Source of the DNA: Paraburkholderia sp. BL10I2N1
GTDB lineage: Bacteria > Pseudomonadota > Gammaproteobacteria > Burkholderiales > Burkholderiaceae
Direction: 5' to 3'
Assembly: GCF_004361815.1 (NCBI RefSeq)
Contig: NZ_SNWA01000002.1
Span: 62,001 to 126,000, forward strand
DNA: 64,000 nt
The position numbers and the translations under genes are program-made. The notes under the pieces are model-generated. The model did no database searches. It saw only the letters and a program-made list of their open reading frames with translations, and was not told the origin of the DNA. Positions 42,600 to 50,656 of the stretch are shown here, one piece after another (position 1 is the stretch's first letter; each line of letters begins with the position of its first letter).

Positions 42600-43181
42600 A
42601 TGAATGACGCGTATGAGAGGCGAGCCCTTTTGCTTCATCTGGGAGACGTGCTGGAAGCGATAGCGAGCGTGGCGAATGAAGGCCACGACGTTCGGACCAT
42701 GCACGAACTGATCTCCGCCAATGCATCCCTTGCCCGATTCACGCTTCTTGCACAGATCTCGCCCGGCATGCGGGCGCGCGAGTTCGTCCAGCGTGCAAGC
42801 CGGGCCTTTGCCTCCTGGCCGCGGGAATTGCTGGAACTGGAGTTGAACCGGGCGGAACTGGCGCTGACGGCACAGCAGGCCCTTTTTGCAAACAATCCGA
42901 AGGGCTGGAGCGAGTACGTCGCGATGCTGAGCGCGGAGGTTCCCTGGTTCGGCGACGGGATGTCGCTGGCGGAAGCGGCCGTGACCGGTGAAACGGCCGC
43001 GGTCGCCGACGAGACTGAGCCCGTCGCGATGGACAGCGACGTCGAAGCGGTTTCAGAGCAGGAGCCGTCGAATGCGGGCGATGTCGAACGCAACAGCGAA
43101 ACTGACGTGCCAAGGCGTCGCGAAGGCGTGGAGAGCATCGAGCGCATTTATCCGTCCTGGCCCTGGAAAGCGGACAGCTAG
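42600..43181 (+). CDS. Hypothetical protein in the PHA/stress cluster (193 aa)
   Basis: 193 residues: a helical N-terminal ~110 residues (LLLHLGDVLEAIASVANEG, then FTLLAQISPGMRAREFVQRA) and an acidic, low-complexity C-terminal third (TGETAAVADETEPVAMDSD). It has the helical, amphipathic look of phasin-like or granule-associated proteins, but I do not recognise a family. It lies between phaB and a second phasin gene. The AAGG-like ribosome-binding site is weak. Confidence 0.7.
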   Translation: MNDAYERRALLLHLGDVLEAIASVANEGHDVRTMHELISANASLARFTLLAQISPGMRAREFVQRASRAFASWPRELLELELNRAELALTAQQALFANNPKGWSEYVAMLSAEVPWFGDGMSLAEAAVTGETAAVADETEPVAMDSDVEAVSEQEPSNAGDVERNSETDVPRRREGVESIERIYPSWPWKADS

Positions 43182-43232
43182 CCGCGGCGCCCGCGTATCA
43201 CTCATTCAGGCCGTTATCGTAAGGAGAGAGCG

Positions 43233-43574
43233 ATGATCGAGGTGACGAACACTTACGACCTGCAGACCGGCGTCGATCTACAGGCTTACGGCGACTGGGC
43301 GAAGCGGGCGGCTGCCGCGATCGTCAGGCAGCCGGGTCTGGTCGAATTGCGCGCGAATCGCAATATGCTCGGCACCCCGCAGATTCGCACGACCACCTGC
43401 TGGCAATCCGCTAGCGACTGGGCGAAGTTCGCCGACGGCCCCTGGCATGAACTGGAGCAGGAATTCCGGACCTTCGTGACGAATTTCAAGGTCGAGATGT
43501 GGGGGCCTTCCCCGGTCCTGCCTGTACCGCTTCGCCCCGATGATGACAATCAGGCGGGCTTTCTCGGCATGTAG
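43233..43574 (+). CDS. Small protein resembling antibiotic biosynthesis monooxygenase (ABM) fold
   Basis: 113 residues: IEVTNTYDLQTGVDLQAYGD, LVELRANRNMLGTPQIRTTT, CWQSASDWAKFADGPWHELE. The pattern of an N-terminal strand, a helix, a strand and a tryptophan-containing helix resembles the dimeric alpha+beta-barrel ABM/Dabb fold, whose members often act on small metabolites or are of unknown function. AAGGAGAG lies before the ATG. Fold assignment is tentative. Confidence 0.65.
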   Translation: MIEVTNTYDLQTGVDLQAYGDWAKRAAAAIVRQPGLVELRANRNMLGTPQIRTTTCWQSASDWAKFADGPWHELEQEFRTFVTNFKVEMWGPSPVLPVPLRPDDDNQAGFLGM

Positions 43575-43677
43575 ACCGCCATTGCTGCGCGCAGGGATGC
43601 AAGTCGTTCGCCCGACAGGCGAGACGGGCGTGTCTCATGGCCCGCGCGTTACGCCGGATACGGCGAGCGGCGACACG

Positions 43678-44175
43678 CTATTTGCCAGTCGTGCCAGCCG
43701 GTATGGCCCGCTTGGTACTCTTGCGGCCTGCCGGAGCAGGTGCGCCGCCAGGCGTCATCTCCGATGCGGACGTGGCACTACCTGTCTCGGCCGGCACCGC
43801 CGATTGCTTCGCCAGCGTTTCGGACGAACTCTGCGTTACGGCTTGCGCTTTCCTCCATTGTTCTTGAGCGGATGCAGGAAACTGCTGCTGCATGGCAACA
43901 GCGATGTCGGAAAGCTGGTGGCTGTAAGAGAGGATCTGTCCGGCCACGGCAGGCGCGATGAGCGTCGGCAAGGCCAGCAACTCTTGCACGTTGTTTGCCG
44001 CGAGTGCCTTGTTGAGCAGTTCCTGGTTTTCGGCGAGGCCGAACTTGAGCGCCTCAAGGTTCAGGGCAGTCAGCTTTGCGAAGGCTTCGAGCGACCGGTT
44101 CGCCAGACCGAACAGCACGTCGATGCGTGGGTCCTGCGCAGTGGCCAGCGGGTTGGGAGTAGGCGTACTCATCAT
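43678..44175 (-). CDS. Phasin (PhaP family)
   Basis: 165 residues. NRSLEAFAKLTALNLEALKF and AVAGQILSYSHQLSDIAVAM match the PhaP-type phasin family (TIGR01841). The C-terminal Ala/Pro/Lys-rich tail (AGRKSTKRAIPAGTTGK) is typical. It coats polyhydroxyalkanoate granules; with the phasin at 40927 it makes two different phasins in this cluster. Transcribed opposite to phaB. Confidence 0.83.
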   Translation of the reverse strand: MMSTPTPNPLATAQDPRIDVLFGLANRSLEAFAKLTALNLEALKFGLAENQELLNKALAANNVQELLALPTLIAPAVAGQILSYSHQLSDIAVAMQQQFPASAQEQWRKAQAVTQSSSETLAKQSAVPAETGSATSASEMTPGGAPAPAGRKSTKRAIPAGTTGK

Positions 44176-44435
44176 TGCTCCGTCAGGTGAAACATCGAAT
44201 GCGGGATTCCCGGATAGAGGGCTGGAACATCGATGCCGGAATCCGGGCCGGACCTAATGAATATATGCGCTTGCCGCGTTGAAACCAACGGTTTGCGCGA
44301 GGATCGGCAATTCGTCTTCATTTCGCATGGGCCTGTGCGGGGACGAGGGCTGGACCATCAACGGACAGTGCGATGGAAGCCAATCCCGCGCACGCGGTGG
44401 TGAGAGAATCGTTAAGCGTCAAGGAGACATTTCTC

Positions 44436-44671
44436 ATGACTATTTCAGCGAGAGTAACCGAAAGCGGCTGGGACGTTTCCGTCGAGACCAACGAGGTCGC
44501 GGGCGGATTCGCCTGCACCATTCATGTCACCCAACGCACGCCGACGAGATTTTCGAACATCAATTTCTCCATGGCGAGGTGTTTTCAACGGAACGCGAGG
44601 CGGTGCTCTCCGGCTTGCGCGAAGGCATGCTCTGGCTCGAGTTGAAGATTGCGAAAACCATCCGGCTGTAA
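44436..44671 (+). pseudogene. Small conserved protein split by a frameshift
   Basis: The first ~31 codons (MTISARVTESGWDVSVETNE and on to ACTIHVTQ) and the last ~45 codons (HADEIFEHQFLHGEVFSTER onward to LKIAKTIRL) lie in different frames. A one-base loss near 44535-44537 would restore a single ~78-residue protein. AAGGAG lies before the first ATG. Sequencing error cannot be excluded from sequence alone. The family is unrecognised, but the two halves look like one protein. Confidence 0.6.
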
Positions 44672-44725
44672 GCCCCGGCTTGCGTAACCTGGCTTCGATT
44701 GAGCCGTGTGCCCGGCCACCCCGCG

Positions 44726-44806
44726 ATGAAAATTACCCATGATCCGCAGCGGATACTGTTCGCGGTCGATGGAAGTAGCGGGTCGTTGCGGGCGTTGCGC
44801 TCAGGC
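44726..44806 (+). pseudogene. Universal stress protein, N-terminal stump
   Basis: MKITHDPQRILFAVDGSSGS and LRALR are the first ~25 residues of a UspA protein. Similarity ends abruptly. The neighbouring minus-strand gene ends 72 bases later. A deletion has removed the rest. Confidence 0.6.
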
Positions 44807-44877
44807 GTCCCGAAACGGCGGAGTGAAGTGCGGACTCTCGCGCAAACGCGCTACCTCACTGGTGCGGTTTCCGCAGA

Positions 44878-45591
44878 TCAACTCCGCGGCTGCTCTACCG
44901 GCAACGGCGTCGCGCGATGGGCAGTTGTGCGGCAGATCTGCCGGATGTCGGCCACTTCCAGGACCGCTTTTTCCGCTCCGCCGCTGGCAACCGCGAGCAT
45001 GGCTTGGCCGATGTCCGCCGTCGTCAGGATGTGATCGGGCAACAGACCGCGCAGGATCGTCAGCAGCGGGTTCGCGATAGCGTAGAGGATCCGGTATGAA
45101 CGCGTCTTCGAGCGGATTCCGTCTAGAGGCTGAATCGCGCCCGGACGAAAGAGATAGACCGCCTTGAACGGCAGACGCTGCAGCGCGTTTTCCGTGCGTC
45201 CCTTGACGCGCGCCCACATGCTGCGGCCCCGTTCAGTGCTGTCGGCGCCCGCTCCCGACACATACACAAACGTCATGTCGGGATTGAGGCGAGTGAGCGT
45301 CCGTGCGGCCGCGAGCGTGAGGTCGAAGGTCAGCCGGCTGTAGTCCGTCTCGCTCATTCCCGCCGACGACACCCCCAGACAGAAAAAGCACGCATCGAAT
45401 CCTTTCAGTGACGATTCGATCGAGTCGTAGCTGAACATGTCGTGGTGAATGAGTTCGCGCATGCGCGGGTCCAGTTGACCCGTCGATGTACGGCCTACCG
45501 CCTGCACGAGGTCGACGTCCGCCGACCGCAGGCATTCGCGCAGCACGCCTTGTCCTACCATGCCCGTAGCGCCGAATATCAGGATCTTCAT
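44878..45591 (-). CDS. NAD(P)-binding Rossmann protein (atypical SDR / NmrA-like)
   Basis: 237 residues. MKILIFGATGMVGQGVLREC is the dinucleotide-binding start (GATGMVGQG), and later FVYVSGAGADSTERG and VYLFRPGAIQP are typical of atypical extended SDRs related to the HTATIP2/YbjT-like group. The substrate is not known. Its start codon overlaps the stop of the upstream SDR gene (ATGA at 45588-45591), so both are translated as one operon. Confidence 0.8.
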   Translation of the reverse strand: MKILIFGATGMVGQGVLRECLRSADVDLVQAVGRTSTGQLDPRMRELIHHDMFSYDSIESSLKGFDACFFCLGVSSAGMSETDYSRLTFDLTLAAARTLTRLNPDMTFVYVSGAGADSTERGRSMWARVKGRTENALQRLPFKAVYLFRPGAIQPLDGIRSKTRSYRILYAIANPLLTILRGLLPDHILTTADIGQAMLAVASGGAEKAVLEVADIRQICRTTAHRATPLPVEQPRS

Positions 45592-46523
45592 TGCGGGCCT
45601 CCTGGCCACTTCACGTGTGTGAGGTTCTCCGATATTTGCCATAGTTGCGCGGCCACTGCGGTGTCCAGAGCGCGCTTCGCGATGGCGGCCTCGCCGACGG
45701 GGCCTTTCAGCTCGAAGAGACCCGACGGCCCATAGTAGCCGGCCGCCTTTGCGTCGGGAGAGGTGGCGGCAAACAGCGTCGGCAGCGCGCCGTCAGCAGC
45801 GGACTGGCTCATCATCGGCTCGAGGGTCCAGCGATTGATTTTTTGCAGCACGCCGTCGCCCGGGCCGTTGGCGATCAGGTCGGTGCGTGCGTAGCCCGGA
45901 TGCGCTGCGTTGCAGAGCAACTCCCAACCGTGCGCATCGCTGCGCCGCTGAAGTTCGAAGGCAAACATCAGCATGGCCAGCTTCGATTGTGCGTAGGCCG
46001 GCCATGGTTCATAGCCGTGGGCCCATTGCAGGTCGTCGAAATGGATCGCCGCGCGCAGCCTGTGCGCGATGCTCGCGAGGTTGACGACGCGCGCTTGCCG
46101 GCCTCGGCGTAGTAGAGGCAGCAGTTGGGCCGTCAATGCGAAGTGGCCAAGATAATTCGTGCCGAACTGCAACTCGAAGTTGTCGGGCGTAGTTTGCCGC
46201 GTGGGCGGTGCCATCACGCCGGCGTTGTTGACCAGCAGGTCGAGGGCATCGCGCCCGCTCGCGAAATGTTCGGCAAACTGCCGGACCGACGCGAGGCTCG
46301 TGAGGTCGAGCTGCGCGTAGCGGATCGAAGCGCCCGGATGACGTGCGCGGATCCGGTCGAGTGCCGCACGCCCTTTTGCTTCGTTGCGTCCCGTCAGAAC
46401 GACGTCGGCGCCGGCACCAGCCAGTCCCATCGCCGTTTCAAGTCCAAGGCCGGCGGTCGCGCCAGTAATGATCGCGAGGCGCCCGGCCTGGGGCGGAATA
46501 TCGACGGTGCTCCAGTTAGCCAT
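45588..46523 (-). CDS. Short-chain dehydrogenase (retinol dehydrogenase-like)
   Basis: 311 residues. TGATAGLGLE near residue 20 is the cofactor motif, LVNNAGVMAPP follows, then NLASIAHR with the catalytic serine and YAQSK with the catalytic Tyr/Lys. The whole pattern (ATAGLGLE, LLVNNAGVM, FGTNYLGHFALT) matches the light-dependent protochlorophyllide/retinol dehydrogenase-like group of SDRs. Substrate unknown. First intact gene of a two-gene operon with the NAD(P)-binding protein downstream. Confidence 0.86.
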   Translation of the reverse strand: MANWSTVDIPPQAGRLAIITGATAGLGLETAMGLAGAGADVVLTGRNEAKGRAALDRIRARHPGASIRYAQLDLTSLASVRQFAEHFASGRDALDLLVNNAGVMAPPTRQTTPDNFELQFGTNYLGHFALTAQLLPLLRRGRQARVVNLASIAHRLRAAIHFDDLQWAHGYEPWPAYAQSKLAMLMFAFELQRRSDAHGWELLCNAAHPGYARTDLIANGPGDGVLQKINRWTLEPMMSQSAADGALPTLFAATSPDAKAAGYYGPSGLFELKGPVGEAAIAKRALDTAVAAQLWQISENLTHVKWPGGPQ

Positions 46524-46534
46524 ATCGCGCGTCC

Positions 46535-47098
46535 TTATACCTTGGGAAACGCCGGCACGGGGCCGGGCGCTCCAAAGTCAGTGGAGAGGCTGACTTCGTG
46601 CCATTGCGCAGCGCTCGCAGCGCGGGTCCGGTCGCCTTTGCCGGAAAAGTGAAGCGCGTCGCTGCCAAGCAGAAAATGCGCCGGCAAGTTGTCGTGATAC
46701 GCGAGCCGAAGCACCACTTCCGCCACCCTGGCGGGATCGCCGGTTTCGTTTCCGACGTACTGGCCGAGCAGTTCGACAATCTTGCCTACCGAAGGCAGAT
46801 AGTCCGGAAGCAGGTCGGGGAGGGCGCTGCCCGCCTCGGTGCTCCAGTCGGTTTTCATGCTGCCAGGTTCGAGCGCCGTCACCTTGACGCCAAACGGTGC
46901 AAGCTCCTGGCTGATCACCTCAGTGAAGCCGCCGACCGCCCATTTTGCCGCTTGATATGCGCTGAATCCCGCCATGCCAATGCGTCCCCCGACCGACGAG
47001 ATCTGGATGATGTGCCCTGAGCGCTGCTGGCGCAAAACGGGCAGCGCGGCGCGGGTCACGTTCACGACTCCGTAGAAGTTGGTGTCGTTCGTTGACAA
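46535..47098 (-). pseudogene. Short-chain dehydrogenase, N-terminally truncated
   Basis: 187 codons with the second half of an SDR: NFYGVVNVTRAALPVLRQQR, ISSVGGRIG with the catalytic serine, YQAAK, and the C-terminal cap. The N-terminal Rossmann half with the cofactor-binding motif is absent; the frame begins at 47098 next to a piece of a substrate-binding protein on the other strand. It cannot bind NAD(P) in the normal way, so I call it a pseudogene. It ends 11 bases before the intact SDR. Confidence 0.72.
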
Positions 47099-47102
47099 GA
47101 TT

Positions 47103-47258
47103 CCGCAAACCCTGCAATCGGTGACACGTTATGCCGCTGGCAGCCCGGCAGGGACGCAGCACCCGCGGGAAGCGAAAGCCTTACTCGAGTTTCTTTCGTC
47201 TCCGGAGGCAGCGCCGGAGGTCGCGAAAACCGGACTTGATCCGGTTAGCGGCAAGTGA
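47103..47258 (+). pseudogene. ModA-like substrate-binding protein, C-terminal stump
   Basis: About 48 codons: VTRYAAGSPAGTQHPREAKA, then LLEFLSSPEAAPEVAKTGLD, ending PVSGK and TGA at 47256. This is the usual end of molybdate-type extracellular solute-binding proteins. It joins directly to the truncated SDR on the other strand, marking a deletion junction near 47100. Confidence 0.65.
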
Positions 47259-47278
47259 GCCGCTTCGACTTACAGGCG

Positions 47279-47563
47279 CTACCGGATCTCGACTTCAACG
47301 AACACCACCTCATGCTCACTATCGTTCACGACATTGTGCTCGACGCCCTTCAGGCCGGCATAGCTTTGTCCCGCATGCAGTTCCGACTCGCGGTTGCCAG
47401 CCTTTGTTTCGAGCAGCAGGCGGCCATTTGTCTGCGGGACGACGACACAGTCGTGGCCGTGCACGTGCCAGCCGGTTTCGGCGCCGGGTGCAAAACGCCA
47501 CTCCGTGACGATCACTCGATCGTTTGATACCTGTGTAGTCGCGACTGCCGGGGTACGTGCCAT
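47279..47563 (-). CDS. Cupin-domain protein
   Basis: 94 residues forming a single small beta-barrel. The first cupin motif is present as AETGWHVHGHDCVVVPQTNG, and the second as GVEHNVVNDSEHEV with one histidine. Metal-binding histidines are at W-H-V-H and E-H. Small cupins of this size are often of unknown function. It follows the ModA stump and is convergent with it. Confidence 0.8.
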   Translation of the reverse strand: MARTPAVATTQVSNDRVIVTEWRFAPGAETGWHVHGHDCVVVPQTNGRLLLETKAGNRESELHAGQSYAGLKGVEHNVVNDSEHEVVFVEVEIR

Positions 47564-47825
47564 GTTCCTGTCTCGTGACGAAAGAGTGAGTGTATGAAGT
47601 TGCGGAAACCGCCTTAGCTTATCAGCCGGTGCGCCCAGCGCAATTAACTATGCCTTTATCGCTTTCGGGCAGCCTGATCCATGACAAGAACAGCGACACG
47701 CCGTCGATCTGCGCTTGCGTGGCCGTCGCGTACCAACGATCATAGTCGCGATCGCGGCGCGCCATTTGCCTATGCGGCGCCGCTTGATGCGGGCAACGGG
47801 CGGATCCCGCGGGAGCCAATGCAGC

Positions 47826-48650
47826 ATGGAAGAAACTGACAAACTGGAGCGGGCCGTTTCGTGGCTGCGCGAGGCAGACGGTCTGCTCGTGACGGCGGGT
47901 GCGGGGATGGGCGTCGATTCGGGCCTGCCGGACTTTCGCGGTGCAGAGGGATTCTGGCAAGCTTATCCGGCATTGAAAAGCCATCGGTTGACGTTCCAGG
48001 ATATGGCCAATCCCCGGACGCTAATCCGATACCCCAGGCTTGGCTGGGGATTCTATGGGCACCGCCTTCAGCTCTACCGCGGCACCAGGCCGCACGCCGG
48101 CTTTCAGATACTTCGCCGCTGGGCGGAGAGTATGCGGCATGGAGCAGCGGTGTTCACCAGTAACGTCGACGGTCAATTTCAGAAGGTCGGATTTCCGGAT
48201 GAGCGGGTCGCCGAGTGCCATGGGTCCATTCACGTTCTCCAATGCTCGGAGGTCTGCTCCGATGCGATGTGGTCGGCGGAATCGTTTCAGCCCGTGGTCG
48301 ACACGGCGGCCTGCGAGCTGGTCAATGACGTACCGGTCTGCCCGCACTGCGGCGCCATTGCGCGCCCCAACATCCTGATGTTCGGCGACTACGACTGGAT
48401 TGCGCTGCGCACAGAACAGCAGGAGACGCGGCTCAACGCATGGCTCTCTGCGGTCCACCGTGTTGTGATCGTAGAGCTGGGAGCGGGCAAGGCGATACCG
48501 ACGGTTCGGCAGTTCAGCGAGTACGCCGGACCGCGCGTGATCCGTATCAACCTCCGGGAGCCAGGCATTGCATTGCACCGGGGAGTTGGCATAGCCGGAA
48601 GAGCGCAGGAAACCCTCCAGCGGCTGAACGAGATGCTCGGCGCCTCGTAA
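47826..48650 (+). CDS. Sir2-family NAD-dependent protein deacetylase
   Basis: 274 residues. NAD-binding GAGMGVDSGLPDFRG at ~27-41, TSNVDGQFQKVGF (the N-x-D motif) near 111, catalytic histidine in ECHGSIHV near 131, and zinc-binding cysteines in CSEVC and CPHC. The first zinc pair is spaced CX3C instead of the usual CX2C. The class removes acyl groups from lysines using NAD+; deacetylation of acetyl-CoA synthetase is a well-known role, and an acs gene lies 33 kb to the left. Start at 47826 has AGCAGC only, a weak site. Confidence 0.85.
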   Translation: MEETDKLERAVSWLREADGLLVTAGAGMGVDSGLPDFRGAEGFWQAYPALKSHRLTFQDMANPRTLIRYPRLGWGFYGHRLQLYRGTRPHAGFQILRRWAESMRHGAAVFTSNVDGQFQKVGFPDERVAECHGSIHVLQCSEVCSDAMWSAESFQPVVDTAACELVNDVPVCPHCGAIARPNILMFGDYDWIALRTEQQETRLNAWLSAVHRVVIVELGAGKAIPTVRQFSEYAGPRVIRINLREPGIALHRGVGIAGRAQETLQRLNEMLGAS

Positions 48651-48689
48651 ATTTCTCATCCATAGCGGCACTCCCGTTCGCAGGTGAGC

Positions 48690-49104
48690 CGCTCGCAACG
48701 GCACTTGACGCACCGATCTTCATGCCGCTCGACGCTTCCCGGCATAGCGAGCTCGAAGCCGTGTTTGAGCGCATCGACAAGGGATGGGGTAGTCTCGATA
48801 TTCTGGTACGTTCGATCGCGTAGGCGTCGAAGGACGATCTGCAAGGCGGCCTGCTCAACTTTTCGAAGGAAGGCTTCGCGAGTGCGACGGACATTTCCTG
48901 CCACTCCCGCTCAAGACAAGAGACGCTTCGGGCCTGAAGGATTTCGATCTCCTGCCCACCGAGGCCGCGCAGCGGGCGCCGCTGGGTGAGCTGGTCGACA
49001 TCATGGATGTCGGCTTTGCCTGCGCGTTTCTGGCAACGCCCTACGCCCGGCGACTGTCGGGCGAGACGTTGTATAACGATGGCGGCGTCAACATCATGGC
49101 CTGA
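48690..49104 (+). pseudogene. fabI: Enoyl-ACP reductase (FabI), disrupted
   Basis: Pieces of FabI are recognisable in order. PLDASRHSELEAVFERIDKG and WGSLDILVRSIA come first, then a stop at 48822-48824 followed in the same frame by ASKDDLQGGLLNFSKEGFAS. After an internal deletion and shift, ASGLKDFDLLPTEAAQRAPL and ATPYARRLSGETLYNDGGVN complete the end. The N-terminal nucleotide-binding part and the active-site Tyr-x6-Tyr-x6-Lys region are missing. At least one nonsense codon and one deletion. A fabI homologue is part of the lxa locus of B. cenocepacia. Confidence 0.78.
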
Positions 49105-49137
49105 GCGAAGAATTCAAGGAAACTGGAGGGCGACATC

Positions 49138-49413
49138 ATGGCCGATCTCTGGGTAGGAAGCAGGGAAGACGACGCTTCCGACGACGAGATCAGGGAATGC
49201 CTGATCAAGTACGGGTTCCCGTCGTTTGACGAGATCCAGCGCTATTCGGGAACCAGTGCGCGGCCCGCCGTCGCGCTGAACTTCAACGACACGACTTCGG
49301 ACGCGTTACGAAGTCTGCAGCCGCGGGTGCACGACATGTTCCGGAAAGACCGGACAATCGTCGTGCAGGTCATGCCCGGGCGCGAGGAGCGCCAGACGGA
49401 GCGGAGGCACTGA
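49138..49413 (+). CDS. Small hypothetical protein (91 aa)
   Basis: 91 residues: MADLWVGSREDDASDDEIRE, then YGFPSFDEIQRYSGTSARPA and VALNFNDTTSDALRSLQPRV. The alternation of strands and helices, with DLWVG at the start and the RRM-like hydrophobic pattern, resembles a small RNA-recognition-type fold, but the aromatic RNP residues are not obvious. GGAGGG lies before the ATG. It ends two bases before the next gene, so they form an operon. Confidence 0.7.
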   Translation: MADLWVGSREDDASDDEIRECLIKYGFPSFDEIQRYSGTSARPAVALNFNDTTSDALRSLQPRVHDMFRKDRTIVVQVMPGREERQTERRH

Positions 49414-49415
49414 AG

Positions 49416-50438
49416 ATGGGCTTTTTCCGCTGGCTGCTGGGCCGGGATACCGCGGCCGTCAACGCCGATGAACAGGAGACCCGCGAGATAGTGGAGCGCA
49501 TGGTCAAGCTCAGTCCGCAGCTGCGGCTCGCGACCCAGTATCAGAAGCGCCTTGGGAAAGCCGTCGGAATCTCGCTCTCGTATGTCAGCGAACTGGTGAA
49601 TGCCTTGCCGGGAGCGCACGAGGCCAGCGCCTCGGCATGGTCGAACGATCCGGCTATCCACGCGTTCTTCGCAACGCCCGACGATGTGGCGCACGCACTG
49701 AGCCGCTCGGCCAGCCTGCGCGCACATTTCGAGCAGAACCCCCTGGCACGCGAAGCCTTCGGGGTGCTCGGCATGGCGATGACGGAACGCCGAGTCCTCG
49801 GCACAGTTCAGAAGGGCGACTCGGTGCTTTCGGATGTCGCGCAGACCGCCGTCAGCTTCAGCGATCATCAGGTGCGCGTGTGCGGCGCCACGGAGGCCGA
49901 ACTCCGGTATGAAATCGTGCGGCGTGTCCTGGATCAGCTCACCCTTGAAGGCATCGCGAAGATCGAGGCCGACGCATCGCGCCGCGACCTGCTCAAGCGT
50001 GAACGCGCGCTGCTCAAGGCGCGCCTGCAGCTTCTGGAGCGGCAGGGGGCCGGCATAGGCGCAGTGCTCGGCAGCGGGGCTTCGGTCGACATTACGGAGC
50101 TGGCGCGCCTGCAAGCGCAAATCGACGAAAACGACAGAAACCTCGCCGACCTCGGCTCGCAAACCGATGCGCTCGACCGCCAGCTCGAGACGATCCGCGA
50201 TGTCCTTGCGCAGCCCGCACCGCACGTCTATGTCACGACGAAGAAATTGCGGCTCAACAAAATGAACGTGGTCGTCGAGGACGGTGCGCCGGAGGACGGC
50301 GCGGAGATCGAATTCCGGGTCGCCCGCATTCCCGCCAGCCCGGCCGGCATGCGCGCTTTCTCGCTGGTGCGTTTTGCGCGCGCCGACCTGCTGTCGGCGC
50401 CAAGCATGGACGACGCGGCGAAACGATTGTTGATCTGA
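49416..50438 (+). CDS. Hypothetical coiled-coil protein (340 aa)
   Basis: 340 residues. The N-terminal ~150 residues are mixed, then RRDLLKRERALLKARLQLLE and LARLQAQIDENDRNLADLGS form coiled coils around a Gly-rich loop. The C-terminal ~70 residues contain beta-rich VYVTTKKLRLNKMNVVVED and a basic helix. No enzyme motif, signal peptide or membrane helix is seen. It is translationally adjacent (two bases) to the small RRM-like protein. I do not recognise the family; the pair looks conserved in composition. Confidence 0.7.
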   Translation: MGFFRWLLGRDTAAVNADEQETREIVERMVKLSPQLRLATQYQKRLGKAVGISLSYVSELVNALPGAHEASASAWSNDPAIHAFFATPDDVAHALSRSASLRAHFEQNPLAREAFGVLGMAMTERRVLGTVQKGDSVLSDVAQTAVSFSDHQVRVCGATEAELRYEIVRRVLDQLTLEGIAKIEADASRRDLLKRERALLKARLQLLERQGAGIGAVLGSGASVDITELARLQAQIDENDRNLADLGSQTDALDRQLETIRDVLAQPAPHVYVTTKKLRLNKMNVVVEDGAPEDGAEIEFRVARIPASPAGMRAFSLVRFARADLLSAPSMDDAAKRLLI

Positions 50439-50656
50439 GGCGATTGTCCCGCGATGGCTCCGTGCGGTGACCGGTTGGCGGGATCGTGACGGCTGCTGGT
50501 CGTGTTGCCACTTGTTTCAGGCGTCATATTTCGGCGTGCTTGCCGCGGTGAGGGTATCGGGCATCGCGTACGGTGCGATTTCGCTGTGCCTGAGCTTTGT
50601 CGCTCGTGAACAGACACGGTAAAGTGATGGCCCGTATGGTTGACTCAGGAGACTCG

